Positions 7,701 through 12,029 of a stretch of 13,999 nucleotides of DNA are shown here, piece after piece. Position 1 is the stretch's first letter. Every line of letters starts with the position of its first letter. Below the pieces are notes generated by a model, which had not been told where the DNA came from, did no database searches, and was given only the letters and a program-made list of their open reading frames with translations. This stretch comes from Candidatus Tariuqbacter arcticus (GTDB lineage Bacteria; Electryoneota; Tariuqbacteria; Tariuqbacterales; Tariuqbacteraceae), in contig JABMRZ010000514.1 in assembly GCA_013202315.1 (NCBI GenBank), positions 1-13,999 on the forward strand. The letters run 5' to 3'. The position numbers and the translations under genes are program-made.

Positions 7701-10419
7701 CGCCATGGTAGGAGCCAGTTGAATTATCGCTGATAGTGTTGCCGATGATGGTGGGGCTGGAGCTCGAACAGTAAATCCCGCCACCATAATAGTTAGCTGA
7801 ATTTCCGCTGATGGTGTTGCCGCTGATGGTGGGGTCGGAATTGTTAGTGCAGCAAATCCCGCCGCCGCTGCCGTGACTACCTGTTGAATTTCCGCTGATG
7901 GTGTTGCCGCTAATGATGGGGCTGGAGCTTTGGCAGTAGATCCCGCCTCCATTAGAACCAGCTGTATTTTCGCTAATTGTGCAATTAGAAATGGTCGGGC
8001 TGGAAGAACCGCAGTAAATCCCACTCGAATTACTCCCGGTTATATAGCAATACCCCAATTCACTATCATCATCCGCACTGTCATTGAAATCGATTCCGCC
8101 CCAATCTGTATCCAATTCGTTGGGCATGAATTTGATGCTGTCTGTTTCCGTTCCGACGGCATATAGATAGCCGTTGATGTCGAAACTGTAATCCCCATCG
8201 AACAGCAGAATCGCCCCGGGCTCAATGATGAGGGAATCGCCGGATTGGACGGAAATGTTGTCGGTGACATGGTATTCGCCCGCTGTGAGTGTGCCGCTGA
8301 GCAAACCTGATAGTACTGCTTCTTGATGGAAATAGTAGCACCCCATATCCGCCACCGTCCCGTCGGGGTCGAAATATATGGGGTCAGGATTTCCAGTATC
8401 GATGCAGGGGGAACCTGCGGTTAGGTAATACGCGCTGTCGCCGGTTGTGGTTTGGAATAATGGGTCGAGGAAGATGTTGTAATATACGTCGCAGGAGTCG
8501 CCATTAGCGTTGGTGGTGGTGATGGTGCCTAAACCTGCAGGTGGAGAGCCGGTTAAATTGCCGTTTTCGTTATCGTAGAAATCACCGTAAGTAATTGAAG
8601 CATTAGGAGAATTATTAAAATAAATACCTCCATTACCTATATTTCCCTCTATTATTGTATTTATTATGGTCGAAACGGAATACCAACAGCAAATTCCGCC
8701 GCCATTTGTACCGGAAGAGTTCCTGCTTATGGTGCAGTTTTCAATTGTTGGACTGGAACTATTTTCACAAGCAATACCACCGCCATTATCATTTGAAGAA
8801 TTTTCAAAGATAGAACATCTTGAAATGATAGTACTGGAATTCTCAGAACAATAAATTCCGCCACCTAAAAAAGCAGAATTTCCGCTGATGGTGCAGTTTT
8901 CAATTGTTGGGCTGGAATAATAACAGTAGATTCCGCCGCCGTCCTCAGAAGCCGTATTCCCGCTAATCGTGCAATTAGTGATGGCAGGGCTGGATGTATT
9001 ACAATCAATCCCACTCGAATTACTCCCCGTAATCAAACAATACCCCAACTCACTGCCATCATCCGCGCTGTCGTTGAAATCCAATCCGCCCCAGCTCGAA
9101 TCAGGTTCATTTGGCATGAACTTAATACTATCCGCTTCCGTCCCCACCGCATATAGATAGCCATTGATGTCGAATTCATATTCCCCGTCGAAGAGGAATG
9201 TTACCCCGGGCTCGATGATGAGGGAATCCCCGGATTGGACGGAAATATCATCTGTGACAATATAAGTCCCCGGGTCGAGGGTGCCTGAGAGTGGGCCGGA
9301 AAGGTTGTTTTCCGGTTCAAATTTGATGAGCCAGTAATTAGCAACGCCCCAAGCTCCTGTGAAGCCTGCGACAGCATATCCGAAATCCGGTGTATGTACG
9401 ATTGACTTTCCGTAATCGATAGCGCCAACTCCAAGAGTATAAGACCAAAGTGAGTCGCCATTTTCATTCGTTCGAATCATTACCATATCGTTCTGGGAAG
9501 GTGTAGTTTCAAACTCTCCGACAAGAACATATCCGTTATCTGGCATTTGAGTTATTCCATATCCGCCATCGTTTCCCTCACTTCCATACGATTTATTAAT
9601 TTGAATAGTCCCTGTTTGGTCGACTTTAACTAATCTCCAATCCCCGCCGCCGTATCCTAATGCTGCATAATTTCCCTCAGATGTATTGATTAAATCCCTG
9701 AATTCTATTCCTCCATAAGTATAATTCCATATTGTAGTTCCATCACTGCTCAATTTTACTATTCGACCCGGGTATCCGGCAGCGATTATTTCATTATCGG
9801 GAGTTTTAATAATTGCCTTTGCAGTTTCGTATGTTGGACTATCATGGTATAGGAAGCTCCACAAAGAATCTCCCGAAGAACTTACCTTCAACACCCAGAA
9901 TTCACCCTGGCTGGGGGCAGCATGATTGAATTCCCCTGCAATGGCATAACCCTCATCGGTGGTTTGGACGATGCCAAAACCGTTATCCATACCAATACCA
10001 CCATAATGTTGGTTCCATTGCATATCCCCGTTGGAATCTGTTTTTACCAGCCAAATGTCATTTTCACCGTATGTATAGGTCGTTGAATAACCTATAAAGG
10101 CATAACCTCCATCGGATGTTTCTATAGCTTCCATACCCGTATCTTCGCCTATACCTCCGTATGTTCTTGTCCAGAGAGTATCACCATCCTCATCTGTCTT
10201 AACCAGCCAAGAGTCTCTTCCGCCAGAACCGAAAGACTGGGTGGTTCCACCAAGTACATAGCAACCGTCGGTAGTATATATCAGCGAATGGCATTGCTCC
10301 TCATTATCCCCCCCATAAGTTTGCGTCCACAGGGTATCCGGCGCTTGGGCTTGGACAGCCGTTGTGAAAAGCAATATAAATGTTAATGCCGCGAATAGAA
10401 AAAAATGTTTTGTCTTCAT
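4771..10419 (-). CDS. Very large secreted modular protein: seven-repeat propeller, two beta-helix modules, Ig-like domains, T9SS sorting domain
   Basis: An 1882-residue protein. Approximate order: signal peptide 1-25 (ends AVQAQA); seven propeller-type repeats 26-370 (for example TSDGGYAFIG, then DIWLVKTD); beta-helix module 1, ~373-696; beta-helix module 2, ~700-1090, with rungs NPTISGNTISGNS..GGGIYC; a beta domain ~1095-1240 containing HPEWGVP; two Ig-like domains ~1243-1340 and 1340-1436 (SYSLDNGSSWT, NYSLDDGADWT); a region ~1443-1620 beginning AAAWHLFSIPL; a second HPEW domain ~1640-1790; and the sorting domain from YPNPFNP (~1803) to the tail KIVLVK. Each beta-helix module ends in the same cap (NANGDSCD, SPCID, DPDGTxADMG). 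A GGGGAAA ribosome site precedes the ATG. Shared modules with its two neighbours mark them as paralogues by domain shuffling. Export by type IX secretion is inferred; the ligand is unknown and no enzyme active site was found. Confidence 0.9.
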   Translation of the reverse strand: MKTKHFFLFAALTFILLFTTAVQAQAPDTLWTQTYGGDNEEQCHSLIYTTDGCYVLGGTTQSFGSGGRDSWLVKTDEDGDTLWTRTYGGIGEDTGMEAIETSDGGYAFIGYSTTYTYGENDIWLVKTDSNGDMQWNQHYGGIGMDNGFGIVQTTDEGYAIAGEFNHAAPSQGEFWVLKVSSSGDSLWSFLYHDSPTYETAKAIIKTPDNEIIAAGYPGRIVKLSSDGTTIWNYTYGGIEFRDLINTSEGNYAALGYGGGDWRLVKVDQTGTIQINKSYGSEGNDGGYGITQMPDNGYVLVGEFETTPSQNDMVMIRTNENGDSLWSYTLGVGAIDYGKSIVHTPDFGYAVAGFTGAWGVANYWLIKFEPENNLSGPLSGTLDPGTYIVTDDISVQSGDSLIIEPGVTFLFDGEYEFDINGYLYAVGTEADSIKFMPNEPDSSWGGLDFNDSADDGSELGYCLITGSNSSGIDCNTSSPAITNCTISGNTASEDGGGIYCYYSSPTIENCTISGNSAFLGGGIYCSENSSTIISRCSIFENSSNDNGGGIACENSSSPTIENCTISRNSSGTNGGGICCWYSVSTIINTIIEGNIGNGGIYFNNSPNASITYGDFYDNENGNLTGSPPAGLGTITTTNANGDSCDVYYNIFLDPLFQTTTGDSAYYLTAGSPCIDTGNPDPIYFDPDGTVADMGCYYFHQEAVLSGLLSGTLTAGEYHVTDNISVQSGDSLIIEPGAILLFDGDYSFDINGYLYAVGTETDSIKFMPNELDTDWGGIDFNDSADDDSELGYCYITGSNSSGIYCGSSSPTISNCTISENTAGSNGGGIYCQSSSPIISGNTISGNSTGSHGSGGGICCTNNSDPTISGNTISGNSANYYGGGIYCSSSSPTIIGNTISDNSTGSYHGGGIYCTGSNPTISGNTISENTAGANGGGIYCESNSNPTISGNTISGNSASDGGGISCSGSNPTIINTIIEGNTGNGGIYFDNSSNSSVGYCDFYNNENGNFTGDPPASLGTTTTTNANGDSCDVFFNIFLDPLFYSTTGDSAFQLTANSPCIDAGDPDPQYYDPDGTIADMGAYYYDQQLEYPNSIEITGEIDTGAGLYLLDDGNLAALDVNAIDDYDPGIDIPKPAPPPNDYLSVYFPHPEWGVPTGDNFMVDARNNNDDLIDDIKIYEFEIITDLAGEEVNLTFTIGDEYPANYGAVLYDADADSFRNLRENNQYGYTAGVDPGDFIIFLGDGTPPVITFTCPTPDTQFVVNNPCELIWNCDDVSEIRHSVVSYSLDNGSSWTLIDTALGSSFSLLWTPESVSDSAKIKVEAEDWPGNLGSQESAAFTIIAGDPPTVEIIFPAADELLFFDTSYDLSWTTTPGGAGIDFTVLNYSLDDGADWTFIDTIFAVADDTYPWIPPSSFSVYAKLRVSATDSSGLTGIAVSDAFNIAPNYMENDFAAAWHLFSIPLIPEYTAIDSIFGDDITGPFFVYSYSHLGGYSLLDTLEHGYGYWLALMEATAVDIDGMPEVDSTYTDLLESWNIVGSAIPTQVPKDSLRFTDGISIVSFSDAVDSGWVMPAFYEYDNFIGDYILTDTLVPWGGYWLNVLSDNIQMITYPPYPAILDLIASGEGERQDESALNWLAPVILHQGELANVIAGFGMHSEAADGFDIWHDVHLPPTPPSGNYVRVVYDHPEWNAPGGVRFVRDIRAIFDESGDIPQVKEWDFLIEASDPGEITVNFQNFDKHLPEGYSAVAAYITTVLDLMETHTFSFEYTDPLDVTVKVFNQAATILGWNTDELNGSLPAEYCLKSVYPNPFNPTATIRIGLPEASDVKITVYNIIGREVWKYDSGIMNAGYHNITFNAGNLSSGIYFVRAVVPGKMREMRKIVLVK
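7500..8030 (-). repeat. Beta-helix rung repeats, 78-87 base period
   Basis: Tandem coding repeats inside the 1882-residue gene, each encoding one beta-helix turn (NPTISGNTISGNS..GGGIYC). The marker GATGGTGTTG falls at 7570, 7651, 7732 (one mismatch), 7810 and 7897, so steps are 81, 81, 78 and 87 bases, all multiples of three. Unit length varies only in the loop, as expected for a right-handed parallel beta-helix growing by slippage or unequal exchange. This is not a CRISPR array: units are translated and there are no unique spacers. Confidence 0.85.
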
Positions 10420-10442
10420 TGGGATTTCCCCTTTATTTGATT

Positions 10443-10448
10443 ATTATA
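10443..10448 (-). promoter_or_regulatory. Candidate -10 box upstream of the 1882-residue gene
   Basis: Read on the coding strand this is a perfect TATAAT, 23 bases before the ATG, which would give a short leader containing the GGGGAAA ribosome site. No TTGACA-like -35 box is found at 16-18 bases spacing, so the call rests on the -10 alone. The upstream side runs into direct repeat B copy 1. Confidence 0.35.
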
Positions 10449-10459
10449 CTATTTGTTTC

Positions 10460-10495
10460 GGAAAATTGAGTAAAGAGATGGGTTAAGAACCCATC
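10460..10495. repeat. Direct repeat B, copy 1 (36 bases, ends in a hairpin)
   Basis: Starts GGAAAATTGAGTAA and ends in the hairpin GATGGGTT-AAG-AACCCATC (10477-10495). The same 36 bases recur in the same orientation at 11264-11299 with one mismatch (A or G after GAGTAA). The two copies lie 804 bases apart and enclose the hic genes. Confidence 0.85.
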
Positions 10496-10525
10496 CTACA
10501 TCTCTCTAAAAAAATATTGGACAAT

Positions 10526-10553
10526 AGCTGCCGACTGCGGAGAGTCAACAGCA
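10526..10553. repeat. Palindrome family A, copy 2 (degenerate)
   Basis: AGCTGCCGACT, loop GCGGAG, AGTCAACAGCA: the same architecture as copies 1 and 3, with three base differences that weaken the arms. It lies 31 bases beyond the stop codon of the hicA-like gene. Confidence 0.75.
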
Positions 10554-10584
10554 CAATATATAAGTTCTCCCACTCGCTTCAAAT

Positions 10585-10809
10585 TCATCGCAGCAACTTC
10601 GAGAATTCATCAACCGTCATCCCTGAATTCCGGATCAAAGCGCGCAGGGTGCCAACGGATAATTCCCTATGCAATGGAATAGAGAGATTGGCGCGCATCC
10701 CGGGTTTTATCATTACAAGATGACTTCCAACCTGCCCAACTTTTTCCCAGCCAGCCTTTTCAAAGGCATTCACCGCCTCTTTCCCAGAAATATTGCCGAG
10801 TTTTCCCAA
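10585..10809 (-). CDS. hicA: HicA-type toxin (YcfA family mRNA interferase)
   Basis: A 74-residue protein matching HicA in length and motifs: N-terminal GKLGNISGKEAVNAFEKAGW, then GQVGSH with the catalytic-type His30, then LSIPLHREL and the C-terminal LRALIRNSGMTVDEF. HicA has a double-stranded-RNA-binding-like fold and cleaves mRNA when free of its antitoxin. The start is TTG at 10809; the frame has a stop codon four codons upstream and no ATG in reach, and the family begins at MGKL, so TTG is preferred. One base separates the hicB stop from this start, so translation is probably coupled. All key residues are present and the toxin looks intact. Confidence 0.88.
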   Translation of the reverse strand: MGKLGNISGKEAVNAFEKAGWEKVGQVGSHLVMIKPGMRANLSIPLHRELSVGTLRALIRNSGMTVDEFSKLLR

Positions 10810-10810
10810 A

Positions 10811-11026
10811 CTAAACCGTTACAATAATTCGTTGTTGGACGGGTTTGGCTGGCAAGTTAGATATAGCCTTTTTATCTTCAGCCCATAACCAGGCGGTGAT
10901 GGCTTCTTTTATATTTTCCAGAGCTTCCCTTTCGTCCTTGCCTTGCGATACACATCCCGGAAGAGCCGGACATTCGACTACAAACCAGCCGTCTTCCGCT
11001 TGTTCAATAGTAACATGCAATATCAT
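10811..11026 (-). CDS. hicB: HicB-type antitoxin
   Basis: A 71-residue protein with the HicB core: MILHVTIEQAEDGWFVVECPALPGC, VSQGKDEREALENIKEAI and a short C-terminal tail. HicB has a partial RNase H-like fold, binds HicA and blocks its active site. There is no added helix-turn-helix or ribbon-helix-helix domain, so autoregulation would depend on the tail or be absent. The frame is open to 11071, but a strong AGGAGA ribosome site at 11035-11040 and the family start point choose the ATG at 11026. It lies directly before hicA, the antitoxin-first order seen in many hic operons. Confidence 0.88.
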   Translation of the reverse strand: MILHVTIEQAEDGWFVVECPALPGCVSQGKDEREALENIKEAITAWLWAEDKKAISNLPAKPVQQRIIVTV

Positions 11027-11034
11027 TGAAATTG

Positions 11035-11040
11035 TCTCCT
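11035..11040 (-). promoter_or_regulatory. Ribosome binding site deciding the hicB start
   Basis: AGGAGA on the coding strand, 8 bases before the ATG at 11026. It makes the in-frame start at 11071 unlikely, since that would place this site inside the gene and give 15 residues with no family counterpart. Confidence 0.75.
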
Positions 11041-11045
11041 TCCTG

Positions 11046-11198
11046 TTATTGAACAGATAAACACCCTTCAACCGCCTCGTAAATGTTCTGCAACAGTTCC
11101 TCGAAGGTTTCCCCTTGGGTGGCGCAGCCGGGGATGGCGGGGACTTCCGCCCAAAATCCTCCTTCTTCCGCTTGATGGACTATCACCTTCAGTTTCAT
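11046..11198 (-). CDS. Short second HicB-like protein
   Basis: A 50-residue gene, found by reading the strand directly: MKLKVIVHQAEEGGFWAEV, then PAIPGCATQGETFEELLQNI, then YEAVEGCLSVQ and a TAA stop. It carries the whole HicB core (strand, PxIPGC turn, helix) but lacks the C-terminal extension of the neighbouring HicB. AAGGA lies 7 bases before the ATG, and 19 bases separate its stop from the hicB start. It aligns with the next gene throughout, so it is probably a tandem duplicate or the survivor of a second hic pair that lost its toxin. It could be a decoy or spare antitoxin, or a short HicB that is complete in itself; some HicB-like proteins are only slightly longer. Confidence 0.8.
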   Translation of the reverse strand: MKLKVIVHQAEEGGFWAEVPAIPGCATQGETFEELLQNIYEAVEGCLSVQ

Positions 11199-11217
11199 TT
11201 TTTATCCTTTATTTTTA

Positions 11218-11245
11218 TGCTGTCGACTGCGGAGAGTCGACAGCA
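11218..11245. repeat. Palindrome family A, copy 3
   Basis: Identical to copy 1: arms TGCTGTCGACT and AGTCGACAGCA around GCGGAG. It ends 19 bases upstream of the start of the short HicB-like gene, so it also sits where a hic operator or promoter would be; copies elsewhere without a promoter argue for a dispersed repeat. Confidence 0.85.
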
Positions 11246-11263
11246 CATCATTCGATTTTTTTT

Positions 11264-11299
11264 GGAAAATTGAGTAAGGAGATGGGTTAAGAACCCATC
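11264..11299. repeat. Direct repeat B, copy 2
   Basis: Second copy of the 36-base repeat, same orientation as that at 10460-10495, with the perfect hairpin GATGGGTT-AAG-AACCCATC at 11281-11299. It lies just beyond the stop codon of the nucleotidyltransferase gene (18 bases). No T-run follows the hairpin on the coding strand, so terminator function is doubtful. Confidence 0.85.
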
Positions 11300-11317
11300 G
11301 CAAAAATAAAAAAAGAT

Positions 11318-11635
11318 TCAGATTATTCTTATTCCGGTATTTATTATCTCATTGACGAAAGGATCACCCTTGGTAAAATCTTCTGTGCGATATGGTAATA
11401 CTTCAATATCACTGCTGACTGAAAGTGTAATTTTTCTTATCTTACTTTTATCTTTTATTCTGCTTCCTTCAAATATATCTGATACCAAAGCGATATCTAT
11501 ATCACTCCAATCCTCATAATTCCCTTTAGCAAAACTTCCAAATAGAATGGCTTGTCTGATGGGGATATTATGTTCTTTAAGAGTCATCAAATATTTATCG
11601 ATTATCTTTTTTATTTCAACTGGGATTTGAGCCAT
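11318..11635 (-). CDS. Minimal nucleotidyltransferase (MNT) antitoxin-type protein
   Basis: A 105-residue protein of the polymerase-beta superfamily. G33-S34 and D45-x-D47 form the GSFAKG...SDIDIAL signature (GSX10DXD) that binds nucleotide and metal; a third acidic residue is likely D76 or E78 in SSDIEVLPY. In HEPN-MNT pairs the MNT partner neutralises HEPN, in the characterised type VII system by adding AMP to it. The ATG lies inside the end of the HEPN gene (25-base overlap) with AGGAG 8 bases upstream, so the two are translationally coupled. All catalytic residues appear intact. Base composition is AT-rich like its partner and unlike the flanking secreted-protein genes. Confidence 0.87.
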   Translation of the reverse strand: MAQIPVEIKKIIDKYLMTLKEHNIPIRQAILFGSFAKGNYEDWSDIDIALVSDIFEGSRIKDKSKIRKITLSVSSDIEVLPYRTEDFTKGDPFVNEIINTGIRII

Positions 11636-12003
11636 TTATAAAACTCCTTAATCCTTTTAAAATATTGATCAGTGTATTTTTTAGTACAACTTTTATGGAA
11701 TTCAAACTTATAATCCGGATATCTGCTTTCAATATTAAAATCATTGACCTCATCTAAAAACACTTTTTGATCTTCAGTTAATTCTAAAAAGGAAAGTTCT
11801 GCCAGTTTTACAAGATTATGTATTTTTGGAGGGTTTTTATTATCATTTTTATCAACGAAAATTGCTTTCAATACTTTCTCTAGAACTAAATGTCCAATAA
11901 AAAGACACCAATCGTATTTAGATGATTTAAATAAGCTTTCTGCTGTATCTAAATCGTGTTTTGCGCTTTGGAGCCAGTAAGCTATATGCTCATTTTTTGT
12001 CAT
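11611..12003 (-). CDS. HEPN domain protein, probable toxin of a HEPN-MNT pair
   Basis: A 130-residue, mostly helical protein with the PF05168-type HEPN pattern: WLQSAKHDLDTAESLF, then HLVLEKVLKAIF, then PPKIHNLVKL (H62), FNIESRYPDY (R94-Y98), and the C-terminal FKRIKEFYKWLKSQL. HEPN proteins paired with MNT genes are toxins, many being RNases. Here the RNase motif RX4-6H is not canonical: the nearest His after R94 is H103, eight residues apart. AAGGA lies 7 bases before the ATG, which is 26 bases after the stop of the secreted-protein gene. A 60-base sample (11701-11760) has 16 G+C, far below the neighbours. Toxicity is inferred from family and pairing only. Confidence 0.85.
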   Translation of the reverse strand: MTKNEHIAYWLQSAKHDLDTAESLFKSSKYDWCLFIGHLVLEKVLKAIFVDKNDNKNPPKIHNLVKLAELSFLELTEDQKVFLDEVNDFNIESRYPDYKFEFHKSCTKKYTDQYFKRIKEFYKWLKSQLK

Positions 12004-12029
12004 GAGATATTCCTTCTTAACGATTGAAT

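Noticed and set aside
7509..8024. 171-codon open frame on the - strand rich in Ala, Thr, Pro
   Set aside because: It is a frame-shifted reading of the beta-helix rung repeats; period and low complexity mirror the real frame.
7500..8030. CRISPR-like regular repeats
   Set aside because: Repeat and intervening sequence are both translated as beta-helix rungs and are related to one another; there are no unique spacers and no cas genes.
10477..10495. Intrinsic terminator at hairpin GATGGGTT-AAG-AACCCATC
   Set aside because: No T-run follows on either strand, and a second copy with 17 identical upstream bases marks it as a repeat.
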